The notes beneath the pieces are model-generated. The model had not been told where the DNA came from. It did no database searches and was given only the letters and a program-made list of their open reading frames with translations. From Methanothermobacter sp. K4 (GTDB taxonomy: Archaea; Methanobacteriota; Methanobacteria; Methanobacteriales; Methanothermobacteraceae), in NCBI RefSeq assembly GCF_022014235.1, contig NZ_JAKLTD010000001.1, forward strand, positions 122,831 to 186,830: a DNA stretch of 64,000 bases, given 5' to 3'. The position numbers were made by a program, and so were the translations under genes. Positions within the stretch are counted from its first letter, which is position 1, and the number at the start of each line of letters is the position of its first letter. Below are positions 8,429 to 16,634 of this stretch, one piece after another.

Positions 8429-9703
8429 ATGACTGCAAGGATACTGCTGGTTGAGGATGAGGCAATAACTGCAATGGACCTCCAGAGGAAACTGGAATTT
8501 CAGGGATACGATGTGACTGGAATTGCACACAGCGGGGAGGCTGCAGTTGAACTTGCAGAGAAACACCGGCCAGACCTTATTCTCATGGACATAATCCTCA
8601 GGGGCCCCATGAGTGGAGTGGAAGCTGCAGATAAGATAAAAGAGCTTGATATACCCGTTGTTTTTCTATCAGCACACTCCGAGGAATCCACGATGGAGAG
8701 TGCCGGAGAGGTTGAGCCATACGGTTACCTCATAAAGCCATTTGATGAGAAGGAACTCTTTTTCACAATAGAACTGGCCATCCAGAGGCACAGAAGCGAA
8801 AGGAAGATAAGAAAACTCAACCGTTCCCTTAGGATGCTAAGTGACTGTAACCAGGCCATAGTCAGGATCAAGGATACTGAAGAACTCTTAAGGGAGATAT
8901 GCAGGATCATGGTTGATGTGGGCGGTTACAGGATGGCCTGGATAGGATTTAAGGAGGATGATGAATTCAGATCCGTCCGTCCGGTTGCAGATTATGGGTT
9001 CCATGATGGATACCTCGACTCAATAAGGGTGAGCTGGGGTGAGGGCAGGTACAGCGAGGGACCCACAGGAAGGTCCATAAAGGAGGGGAAATCCGTAATT
9101 ATAAGGGATACAGAGAATGATCCATCATTCGCGCCGTGGAGGGATGAGGCCATTGACAGGGGGTACATGTCTGTTATGGGACTTCCCATCAGGGTCAGGG
9201 GCGAGAATATCGGAGCCCTCACCGTTTACTCCTCAGAGAAGGATTCATTCGACCCTGAGGAGGTGGAACTCCTGGGTGAACTTGCAGGTGACATATCATT
9301 CCGCCTTGAATCTGAAATCGTCCTGGGTGAAATGGAGAAAAGGATAGCTGAACTTGAAACAAGGGAGAAGTTGTTCAGGAAAATTTTTGAGTCAACCCCT
9401 CTGGCCATACTCAACTTCAGAATTGGGGATGATATCCGGATTGATGAACTAAATAGAGCAGCCTCAATCTTAACCGGCCTGGAAACTGCAGGTGGTGAGA
9501 GCATTGAGGATGTGCTCAGCGGTCTTCAGGAGGATGATTTAAACGAGATAACCAGGGCAGCTAAGAGGGGTGAGGATTCCAGGTGGAAACGTCTTCAGTA
9601 CCGTAACGACGATTCTGTGAAGTCTCTGGAATTGAGAACCGTTAAAACCTCCCGGGACACTGTAACAGTATTTTTAATTGATCTTCCTCCAGCTGAAAAT
9701 TAA
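8429..9703 (+). CDS. Response regulator with REC, GAF and PAS-like domains
   Basis: A 424-residue soluble signalling protein. The receiver domain (1-125) has acidic D10/E11, phospho-acceptor D54 (ILMDII), S81 and K103. A GAF domain spans about 135-300 and a PAS-like segment about 310-420. There is no histidine kinase or DNA-binding domain, a layout seen in methanogen sensory proteins that act through partner kinases. The ATG at 8429 follows GAGGGTGGG; an upstream in-frame ATG at 8393 lies inside the promoter repeat and would remove it, so it is rejected. Stands alone. Confidence 0.85.
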   Translation: MTARILLVEDEAITAMDLQRKLEFQGYDVTGIAHSGEAAVELAEKHRPDLILMDIILRGPMSGVEAADKIKELDIPVVFLSAHSEESTMESAGEVEPYGYLIKPFDEKELFFTIELAIQRHRSERKIRKLNRSLRMLSDCNQAIVRIKDTEELLREICRIMVDVGGYRMAWIGFKEDDEFRSVRPVADYGFHDGYLDSIRVSWGEGRYSEGPTGRSIKEGKSVIIRDTENDPSFAPWRDEAIDRGYMSVMGLPIRVRGENIGALTVYSSEKDSFDPEEVELLGELAGDISFRLESEIVLGEMEKRIAELETREKLFRKIFESTPLAILNFRIGDDIRIDELNRAASILTGLETAGGESIEDVLSGLQEDDLNEITRAAKRGEDSRWKRLQYRNDDSVKSLELRTVKTSRDTVTVFLIDLPPAEN

Positions 9704-9758
9704 AAAATCTTAAATTACTCCCTTAACCGCCCCTCACCTGAAAATTAAAAAAATCTGA

Positions 9759-9944
9759 TCAATCCCTGTCACAGAGGAGTATCCCCCCAACACCAACATC
9801 CTCGGGTGGGACCTCCCTTATGAGCACTGTTATGGTTGACTCTGGAAGGCCCATCACCTCACTTGAGACCTCTGTTATGCGTTTTACGAGTTCCCTCTTC
9901 TTTTCCCTTGTCAGCTTGTTGCAGCTTATCTGAATAACAGGCAT
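9759..9944 (-). CDS. 4-oxalocrotonate tautomerase family protein
   Basis: A 61-residue tautomerase-superfamily monomer (MPVIQISCNKLTREKKRELV...). The Pro after the initiator Met is the expected catalytic base once Met is removed. Members form hexamers. No aromatic-degradation genes are nearby, so the substrate is unknown. Single gene, convergent with the response regulator and divergent from the dCTP deaminase-like gene. Confidence 0.85.
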   Translation of the reverse strand: MPVIQISCNKLTREKKRELVKRITEVSSEVMGLPESTITVLIREVPPEDVGVGGILLCDRD

Positions 9945-10034
9945 GGTACCACCAGATATAACTATGGAGTCACATCTAATAAGTCTTAAACTGGATGAGC
10001 TTATATAACCAGTATCAACAGAGAGGAATGAGAT

Positions 10035-10487
10035 ATGATCGGAGAAAAGGAGTTAATAAGGCTTTTTCCGGATTTCAAGGAACTTGTGCAACCTGCAGGG
10101 ATTGACCTCCGTGTTGATGAGGTTTACCGGCAGACGGGGCCAGGTTCACTGATTGATGATGAAAAGGATCTGCCGCCCCTTGAAAGGCTGGATCCCCCTG
10201 TATACACACTGGAACCTGGGAAATCATATCTTGTGAGTGTGGATAGAAGGATAGAGATACCTGAGGGTTATGCCATGCTTTACCTTCCAAGGTCTACTCT
10301 GCTGAGATCCTTTGTATCGGTCCACACCGCGGTTGGGGACCCGGGATTCAAAGGAACGCTCCAGTTCCTTGTCCAGAACTGTGGAGAATATGAGTACAGG
10401 ATCAAAAGGGGTGAGAGGATAGCACAGGGAGTTGTATTCCCTGTTAAGGGCTCTGGGAGGTACAGTGGGAGCTACCAGGAGGACTGA
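10035..10487 (+). CDS. dCTP deaminase/dUTPase superfamily protein, probably not a classical deaminase
   Basis: A 150-residue trimeric dUTPase-fold protein. It has the PRSTLLR phosphate-binding motif, the DPGFKG turn (102-107), GERIAQGVVFPV, and a C-terminal GRYSGSYQ tail like that of Dcd. In Dcd and bifunctional Dcd-Dut enzymes a catalytic Glu lies ten residues after the Asp of DPG(F/W)xG; here that position is Leu112, as in dUTPases, which have no Glu there. dUTP hydrolysis is therefore more likely than dCTP deamination. Shorter than Dcd (about 170-200). TATA (CTTATATAA, near 10000) sits about 30 bp before the ATG. Confidence 0.78.
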   Translation: MIGEKELIRLFPDFKELVQPAGIDLRVDEVYRQTGPGSLIDDEKDLPPLERLDPPVYTLEPGKSYLVSVDRRIEIPEGYAMLYLPRSTLLRSFVSVHTAVGDPGFKGTLQFLVQNCGEYEYRIKRGERIAQGVVFPVKGSGRYSGSYQED

Positions 10488-10492
10488 TTGGA

Positions 10493-12454
10493 TTAAATTG
10501 TCTGAAGCCTCTCCTCAAGCATCCTCACAGATTCAGGGTTTGAGAGTGTGCTCAGATCACCAGTATCCTCACCCCTTATAAGGGCCTTTATAACCCTCCT
10601 CATTATCTTACCTGAACGTGTTTTTGGGAGGTCCTCAACGAATTCAATGTAACTCGGGCTTGCTATGGGTCCTATTTCTCTCCTGACGTGCTCCCTCAGA
10701 ACGCCCTTGAGGCGTGGTACCGGTTTCACGGTGTCCCTGAGTGTCACGAATGCCGCTATCTCCTCACCCTTCAGTATATCCGGTTTTCCGACCACCGCGG
10801 CCTCGACAACGTCAGGGTGACTTACAAGGGCCGATTCAACCTCGGCGGTGCTTATTCTATGACCCGCGACATTGAGGACATCATCCTCCCTTCCCTGTAT
10901 CCAGAAGTAGCCATCCTCGTCTATCCTTGCGACATCCCCGCTAAGGTAAACCCCCTGGAAGGTGCTCCAGTACGCCTCCACATACCTCTCAGGTTCCCTG
11001 AACAGTGTCCTGAACATTGCAGGCCAGGGAGTCCTTATAACCAGGTGCCCTCCGCTTCCACGTATGCTCTCACCGTTATCATCAACCACATCAGCCACCA
11101 CTGTGGGGAAGGGCTTCCCTGCAGACCCCGGCTTGAGCGGTGTTACAGGAAGAGGTGTTATCATGTGCATCCCGGTCTCTGTCTGCCACCAGGTGTCCAT
11201 GATGGGGCATCTGCCACCACCAATCATCCTGTAGTACCACATCCATGCCTCAGGGTTTATTGGTTCACCCACAGATCCAAGGAGCCTGAGGGTGCTGAGG
11301 TCATACTTTTCAGGCCACTTGTTCCCGTACTTCATGAAGAGCCTGACGGTTGTGGGGGCAGTGTAGAATATGGTAACACCGTACCTTTCAATCATGCTCC
11401 ATATCCTTCCAGGGTCCGGGTAATCAGGGGCCCCCTCATACATAACCGATGTTGAGCCCTCAATGAGGGGGGCGTAGACTATGTAGCTGTGACCCGTTAT
11501 CCACCCTATATCCGCTGCGCACCACCATATGTCCCTCTCCTTCACATCAAATACAAACCTGTAGGTGGAACTTACACCAGCTGCGTAGCCTCCATGTGTG
11601 TGCACCACACCCTTGGGTTTTCCTGTTGTGCCCGATGTGTAGAGTATGAAGAGTGGATCCTCCGGGTCGAGCTCCTCACAGGGACATTCATCGCTCATCC
11701 CCTCAACTGCATCCTCCCAGCGCACATCCCGTCCCTCAACCATGTTCACTTCCTCGCCGAGCCTGTCAACGACTATGACTCTCTCAAGTGATGGTATGTC
11801 ATCTGCCACCATATCAAGGGTCTCCTTGAGCCTTATTATCTTGCCCCTCCGGTAGAATGCATCTGCAGTTATTGCAACCTTTGCCTCTGCATCTGCAGCC
11901 CTCTCACGAAACGCCTTGGCCCAGAATCCGCTGAATACGACGCTGTGAACGGCCCCTATCCTTGCGCATGCCAGCATAGCAACTGGAAGCTCCGGGACCA
12001 TTGGAAGGTAGATGCTCACACGGTCCCCCTTCCCGACACCCATACCTTTAAGTGCATTGGCAAGACGGTTAACCTCACGGTAGAGGTCATAGTAGGTGAG
12101 CTTTCTGACGCTACCATCCTCACCCTCCCATATATAGGCGACCCTGTTCTTTTCAGGGCCAGCTACGTGCCTGTCAAGTGCATTGTAGGTTATATTGAAC
12201 TTTCCGCCTGTGAACCATCTGGCATGGGGTGGTTCCCATTCAAGGACCCTCTCATATGGAGTGAACCATTCAAGTTCAGATGCCATTTCATCCCAGAACC
12301 ATTCAGGATCTGACCTGGCCCTCTCAAGGAGCTCATCATAATCATCTATGCCGTGTTGATCCATCCAGATCCTTATATTGCTGTTTTTAACTGTCTCATA
12401 ATCTGGATTGAAAATTCGTTCCTCCTTAAGGAGAGAATCTAGCTGCCCGCTCAT
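10493..12454 (-). CDS. acsA: Acetyl-CoA synthetase (AMP-forming), intact
   Basis: A 653-residue acyl-adenylate enzyme converting acetate, ATP and CoA to acetyl-CoA, AMP and pyrophosphate; full length for the family. Visible motifs are YTSGTTGKPKGVVHTHGGY (P-loop), the WWQTETG adenine-binding motif and the C-terminal SGKIMRR with the acetylatable Lys. In an autotrophic methanogen it lets external acetate be assimilated. From memory, the orthologue in strain Delta-H was reported as split into two ORFs; here the frame is uninterrupted. Divergent from the ThDP enzyme gene with only 69 bp between start codons. Confidence 0.95.
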   Translation of the reverse strand: MSGQLDSLLKEERIFNPDYETVKNSNIRIWMDQHGIDDYDELLERARSDPEWFWDEMASELEWFTPYERVLEWEPPHARWFTGGKFNITYNALDRHVAGPEKNRVAYIWEGEDGSVRKLTYYDLYREVNRLANALKGMGVGKGDRVSIYLPMVPELPVAMLACARIGAVHSVVFSGFWAKAFRERAADAEAKVAITADAFYRRGKIIRLKETLDMVADDIPSLERVIVVDRLGEEVNMVEGRDVRWEDAVEGMSDECPCEELDPEDPLFILYTSGTTGKPKGVVHTHGGYAAGVSSTYRFVFDVKERDIWWCAADIGWITGHSYIVYAPLIEGSTSVMYEGAPDYPDPGRIWSMIERYGVTIFYTAPTTVRLFMKYGNKWPEKYDLSTLRLLGSVGEPINPEAWMWYYRMIGGGRCPIMDTWWQTETGMHMITPLPVTPLKPGSAGKPFPTVVADVVDDNGESIRGSGGHLVIRTPWPAMFRTLFREPERYVEAYWSTFQGVYLSGDVARIDEDGYFWIQGREDDVLNVAGHRISTAEVESALVSHPDVVEAAVVGKPDILKGEEIAAFVTLRDTVKPVPRLKGVLREHVRREIGPIASPSYIEFVEDLPKTRSGKIMRRVIKALIRGEDTGDLSTLSNPESVRMLEERLQTI

Positions 12455-12487
12455 AATAAACCCCCACTTATGGTAATTTTTCTATTT

Positions 12488-12502
12488 CATGATTTAAATA
12501 GT
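12488..12502. promoter_or_regulatory. Shared, symmetrical TATA region between acsA and the ThDP-enzyme gene
   Basis: CATGATTTAAATAG contains a TTTAAA core readable on both strands. From its centre (about 12496) a plus-strand start falls near 12522, two bases before the ATG at 12524 (leaderless mRNA). A minus-strand start falls near 12470, 16 nt before the acsA ATG. The gap is too short for two separate promoters of normal geometry. Confidence 0.5.
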
Positions 12503-12523
12503 TGGCAGAATATACTTGAAGTC

Positions 12524-14092
12524 ATGAAGGTGTGCGCAGAGATACTCACAGAGATACTTGAGGAGGCGGGTTTCACCCACATATTCGGGCATCCAGGTGA
12601 ACAGATACTACCCCTCTATGAGGCCCTCAGAAAATCGGAGATCCAGCATGTTCTCATGAGGCACGAGCAGGGGGCTGTCCATGCGGCAGATGGCTACGCC
12701 CGGGCCTCTGGAAGGCCAGGGATATGTGTGGCCACCGGTGGTCCCGGCGCCCTGAACCTTGTGATGGGGGTGGCCGCTGCAAACACCGATTCAGTGCCCC
12801 TCATAGCCCTAACAGGGGACCTGGCCCAGGGTGAAGGTGGCGGCAGGTTCCAGGAGGCAGACATAGAGGGTGTATTCAGTCCAGTTGTGAAGAAAAGTAG
12901 AACCGCCCGTAATGGGGAGGATGCTGCCCTCGCACTCATTGAAGCCCTCGATGCATTTGAAATGGGAGTCACAGGTGTGATGCACATCAACCTCCCCAAG
13001 GACGTGCTTGAGGAGGGGGTGGGGACCATTGAAAAACCCCCCAGCACACCCGTTAGAACACCACGCCTTGATGATGCCATTGAAGTTCTGAGGTCAGCAG
13101 AAAAGCCCCTGGTCCTGGCAGGGGCGGGTATAATCTGGGCCGGAGCCGTTGAGGAGTTCAGGAAATTTATCGCTGAAAACCAGCTCCCGGTTGTGACGAC
13201 CTACAGCGGGAGGGGTGTTCTCCCCGAGGACCACCCCCTCTGCCTTGGAATGGCAGGTACAAGGGGGACTCCCGCAGGAAATTATGCTGCAAGGGAATGT
13301 GATGTTCTCCTGGTGCTCGGATCAAGGCTCTCAGATAGGACCTCAGCGGCGATTGATAACCCCAGGATTATACACGTTAATACAGATCCTCATGTTCTCA
13401 GGGGAGATTTCAGGTTAAATATGAATGTGAGGGACTTTCTGATGCATGGTATTCATGTGAAACATCCTTTTAGATGGTTAAGGGAACTTCATGGCTTCAG
13501 AGCAAAAAATCCATCCCTCTATGATTTACCTCTTGGCGAAGAGAAAATCCTTAAGACTTCCTCAGCTGTCCGGAAGATCCTCGATGCGGCACCAGATGCG
13601 ATTGTGGTCAGTGACGCAGGAAGTCACACAACCTGGGTCACCCTCCACCGGAAGGTTCTCAGGGAACGCAGCCTCCTCTTCTCCGGGGGGTTCGGACCCA
13701 TGGGATATGGCCTGCCGGCTGCAGTGGGTGCGAAACTTGCAAGGCCGGATGACGATGTTCTGCTGGTGGCAGGGGACGGGGGTTTCCAGATGACCATGCA
13801 GGAACTCGGGACCGTGGCTGAACTGGACCTTGGAATCACCATGTGCATACTGAACAACAGGCAGCTTGATGTTATAAGGCAGTGGCAGGAGATGAAATAC
13901 GGTGCAAGCTACTCTGTTAAGATGAGGAACCCTGATTTTGTGAGGCTTGCAGGTGCATATGGTATAGGTGCAGAGAGGGTTTATGAAATTGATGACGTTG
14001 CAGGGGCCGTTGAGAGGGGTCTTGATTCAGGAGAACCCTATCTCGTGGAGTTAATGGTTGAAGAAGAGAACATACCGCTGCCAGATTTATAG
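12524..14092 (+). CDS. Acetolactate synthase-like thiamine diphosphate enzyme
   Basis: A 522-residue ThDP enzyme of the acetolactate synthase/pyruvate oxidase group. The activating Glu lies in RHEQGAVHAADGYARASG and the Mg-ThDP motif is GDGGFQMTMQEL with a downstream NNR. No regulatory-subunit gene is adjacent, and the FAD-domain segment is diverged, so it need not be the biosynthetic IlvB; the true substrate is uncertain. The ATG at 12524 is chosen because the upstream 18 codons cover the TATA box. Divergently paired with acetyl-CoA synthetase, suggesting co-regulation in C2/C3 carbon metabolism. Confidence 0.8.
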   Translation: MKVCAEILTEILEEAGFTHIFGHPGEQILPLYEALRKSEIQHVLMRHEQGAVHAADGYARASGRPGICVATGGPGALNLVMGVAAANTDSVPLIALTGDLAQGEGGGRFQEADIEGVFSPVVKKSRTARNGEDAALALIEALDAFEMGVTGVMHINLPKDVLEEGVGTIEKPPSTPVRTPRLDDAIEVLRSAEKPLVLAGAGIIWAGAVEEFRKFIAENQLPVVTTYSGRGVLPEDHPLCLGMAGTRGTPAGNYAARECDVLLVLGSRLSDRTSAAIDNPRIIHVNTDPHVLRGDFRLNMNVRDFLMHGIHVKHPFRWLRELHGFRAKNPSLYDLPLGEEKILKTSSAVRKILDAAPDAIVVSDAGSHTTWVTLHRKVLRERSLLFSGGFGPMGYGLPAAVGAKLARPDDDVLLVAGDGGFQMTMQELGTVAELDLGITMCILNNRQLDVIRQWQEMKYGASYSVKMRNPDFVRLAGAYGIGAERVYEIDDVAGAVERGLDSGEPYLVELMVEEENIPLPDL

Positions 14093-14147
14093 ATCTAGGA
14101 AAAAAGGAATTTTGGCCTGAAAAAAGAATTAAAGGAAATAATCCAGT

Positions 14148-15311
14148 TCAGACATCCTCAGGGAGGTAGGTGTCAGCGACCGCAGCCACTGCCTCCCCCA
14201 TTTCAACTTCAAAGCCCAGCTCCCTTAGGGTCATCTCCAGGGCTGAGAATGTTATTATGAGTTCTCTGTGGGTTATGTTACCCATGTGGCCTATCCTGAA
14301 TATCTTGCCTTTGAGGTGGTCCTGGCCCCCTGCTAGTTCAACGTGGTACTTGTTCCTCATTGTCCCCCTTAGTTCCCCATCGGTGACGCCCTCAGGGAGA
14401 TTAACGGCCGTCACTGTGGTGGATGATACCGATTCATCAGGGAATAGTTCAAGGTTGAGGGCCTTTACAGCATTCCTGGTTGCCTCAGCTGCCAGTTTAT
14501 GCCTCTTTATCCTGTTGTTGAGTCCCTCCTCCATTATCACCTTAAGGGCCTCGTGCATTGCGTATATCAGTGAGACTGCAGGTGTGTAGGGGGTTTCAGG
14601 TGGCTCTGCATCCCCGCTCTTCCTGTACTTCTTGAGGTTCAGGTAGTATGTCCTGGGGTTATCCACCGATTCGACAGCTTTCCAGGCATCGTCACTGAGT
14701 GTTATGGCTGCCATGCCAGGTGGGGCTGCAAGGCACTTCTGGGAGCCGGTCACGCAGATGTCTATGCCGTAGCCGTCAACATCAACCTCGTCCCCACCAA
14801 GGGATGAAACCGTGTCAACTATGTAGAGGGCATCATAATCCGCCATTATCTTACCTATCTCCCTTATTGGGTTTGCAACACCGGTTGATGTCTCATTGTG
14901 GACAACGGTGACTGCCTTTATATCATCATTCTCCTCAAGCATATATCCTATCTCATCAGGGTTGACGGCGCTGCCCCACTCCACATCTATCCTGATTGAT
15001 TCCCCGCCAAAGGCCTCCACTATCTGTGCAAACCTCTGACCGAATTTGCCTCCAACAACGTTCAGGACCCTGTCACCGGGTTCAATGATGTTTGCAACCG
15101 CCGCCTCCATGGCAGCCGTCCCCGACCCTGTTAGCAGGTAAGATTTATTGTTTGTCCTGAAGACATCGGACATCATCTCGGTTGTTTCAGTGAGTATTTT
15201 ACCGAACAGTGCACTCCTGTGGTTAACAATGTTCTCTGACATTGCCTTAAGGACTCTCTGGGCCACCCGTGTTGGCCCGGGGATCATAAGCAGTGTTTCA
15301 TCCATTTCCAA
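14148..15311 (-). CDS. Class V aminotransferase (serine-pyruvate/alanine-glyoxylate type)
   Basis: A 387-residue PLP enzyme. N-terminal MIPGPTRVAQRVL, TGSGTAAMEA for the cofactor phosphate, DTVSSLGG with the Asp that pairs with the pyridine nitrogen, and GSQKCLAAPPG with the Schiff-base Lys are all visible. Likely transaminates Ser, Ala or Asp with pyruvate or glyoxylate; methanogen homologues have been proposed for serine or phosphoserine metabolism. Convergent with the ThDP gene (55-bp gap). Starts at ATG 15311, though Met3 is equally possible. Confidence 0.87.
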   Translation of the reverse strand: MEMDETLLMIPGPTRVAQRVLKAMSENIVNHRSALFGKILTETTEMMSDVFRTNNKSYLLTGSGTAAMEAAVANIIEPGDRVLNVVGGKFGQRFAQIVEAFGGESIRIDVEWGSAVNPDEIGYMLEENDDIKAVTVVHNETSTGVANPIREIGKIMADYDALYIVDTVSSLGGDEVDVDGYGIDICVTGSQKCLAAPPGMAAITLSDDAWKAVESVDNPRTYYLNLKKYRKSGDAEPPETPYTPAVSLIYAMHEALKVIMEEGLNNRIKRHKLAAEATRNAVKALNLELFPDESVSSTTVTAVNLPEGVTDGELRGTMRNKYHVELAGGQDHLKGKIFRIGHMGNITHRELIITFSALEMTLRELGFEVEMGEAVAAVADTYLPEDV

Positions 15312-15479
15312 AAAACCTCCAGATTCAAGTGGATTCTGTAACCTGTACTTATTTTTAATCCGTGCATTTAAAAAGATTTACACATGTGATGATGCCATAA
15401 AGTTCAAGTTGGAGAACCACATGGAGTCGCTGGAACTTTGCCATTGGATGAAACCAGAAAGTTTGTGTCTGATCAAAAG

Positions 15480-15493
15480 AATCATATATCACC
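15480..15493 (+). promoter_or_regulatory. TATA box for mptE
   Basis: ATCATATATCACC lies about 25 bp before the ATG at 15511, so transcription would begin at or next to the start codon (leaderless mRNA). The remaining bases of 15312-15479 show A/T-rich promoter-like sequence for the divergent aminotransferase but no gene. Confidence 0.45.
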
Positions 15494-15510
15494 CCCGCTA
15501 GATTTGTCCC

Positions 15511-16209
15511 ATGGAAATGGAAGTCTGGCTCGAATGGTATGGGAGAATACTTGATGATTTTGGATTCAGCAGGAAGGCCGATGAGGAGTCTGCATCCTAC
15601 CTGGAATCCTTCCTGAGGGAACATGGCTGCCCGGGACCCGAAAGCCTGGCGGTTCCCTCACTGGACTTCATCGTATTCGGTGCTGGGCCATCACTCAGAG
15701 AACACGTTAAAAGATTCAAACTGCTCGGAAGGGATGTTACCATAGTGGCGGCAGATGGTGCAACAACAGCGCTTCTTGAGGAGGGTTTAATCCCCCATAT
15801 AATCGTGACAGACCTTGACGGTAGAATGGAGGATATAATTGAGGCCAACAGGAGGGGGGCATACCTCGTGGTTCATGCCCATGGAAACAACCTTGAAGCG
15901 CTCAGGAAGTATCTGCCACGCCTCCAGAACTTTATTGGGACAACCCAGAGTGTCCCCTATGGATGCATATACAATTTTGGGGGCTTCACAGATGGTGACC
16001 GGGCCGTTTTCCTTGCAGAGGCTCTCGGTGCAGAAACCGTGATACTGGCCGGTATGGACTTCGGTGAGGTTGTAACCAGATACTCAAGGCCGGATATGGG
16101 TTCCGAAACAGGAAGGGCGGATCCAGTTAAGAGGCTCAAACTTGAATATGCTGAGAGACTGATAGAGTGGATTGAAAGGAATGGAAGGATCCAGCTAGAG
16201 AGATGGTAG
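15511..16209 (+). CDS. mptE: 6-hydroxymethyl-7,8-dihydropterin pyrophosphokinase MptE (DUF115 family)
   Basis: A 232-residue protein of the archaeal DUF115 family. The M. jannaschii member was shown to pyrophosphorylate 6-hydroxymethyl-7,8-dihydropterin in tetrahydromethanopterin synthesis, replacing bacterial FolK. Conserved GAGPSL, ADGATTALLE, IVTDLDG and GFTDGDRA segments are present. Start at 15511 (MEMEVW) or Met3. Not in an obvious operon; an 8-bp stem-loop follows the stop. Confidence 0.85.
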   Translation: MEMEVWLEWYGRILDDFGFSRKADEESASYLESFLREHGCPGPESLAVPSLDFIVFGAGPSLREHVKRFKLLGRDVTIVAADGATTALLEEGLIPHIIVTDLDGRMEDIIEANRRGAYLVVHAHGNNLEALRKYLPRLQNFIGTTQSVPYGCIYNFGGFTDGDRAVFLAEALGAETVILAGMDFGEVVTRYSRPDMGSETGRADPVKRLKLEYAERLIEWIERNGRIQLERW

Positions 16210-16634
16210 CCTTGTCAGAAAGCTATGCAGCATATAAATGCTGTACCCCCCAACATGATCATCCGATTTGATGATCTTTAAAGTGATGAACCATGTCTTC
16301 AGTCTAAGCATGCCCTCTAACGGTTGGATTAACGTCATCCGGTTATCAGATGCTTTTAGTAGTGATTTCCACCAGACGCCCTAATCATGAAATTAAAATG
16401 TGGATTCATATTCTATTTGATTTTAAACTGATTCCTTCATAGACGCGATTAACGCGGGACTCCCCAAGAAAAAACCCCCATTAACCCATTACCCTCAGAC
16501 ACATGCAACCCTCCAAAGGATACCTAAACCCCAGATAAAAACCTTATTAAGTCGTTACCAGATAAATCATTCTGAATATCTTCATGTGCTCTACAAAAAA
16601 TCCACATGCCCATTCAAAACAAGCTGTGAATGAT
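16210..16634 (+). other. 425-bp non-coding region upstream of cdc6-2 with several short inverted repeats
   Basis: No gene is recognisable. Inverted repeats seen: CAGCAT-ATAA-ATGCTG (16228-16243), GATCATC-N6-GATGATC (16257-16276), CGCG-ATTAA-CGCG (16444-16456). GATTAACG occurs twice (near 16327 and 16447). Only 16584-16634 could be coding, as an upstream extension of cdc6. Being next to an Orc1/Cdc6 gene, the region is worth checking as an origin-like or Cdc6-binding site. I did not see the mini-ORB motif that I remember from the known M. thermautotrophicus origin. Confidence 0.4.

Noticed and set aside
10688..11455. 255-codon plus-strand frame inside acsA
   Set aside because: Complement of a highly conserved acetyl-CoA synthetase; Cys/His/Pro-rich shadow composition and no ribosome-binding site.
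16226..16245. Stem-loop after mptE as an intrinsic bacterial-type terminator
   Set aside because: No T-run follows the hairpin and archaeal termination does not need one; kept only as part of the non-coding region.
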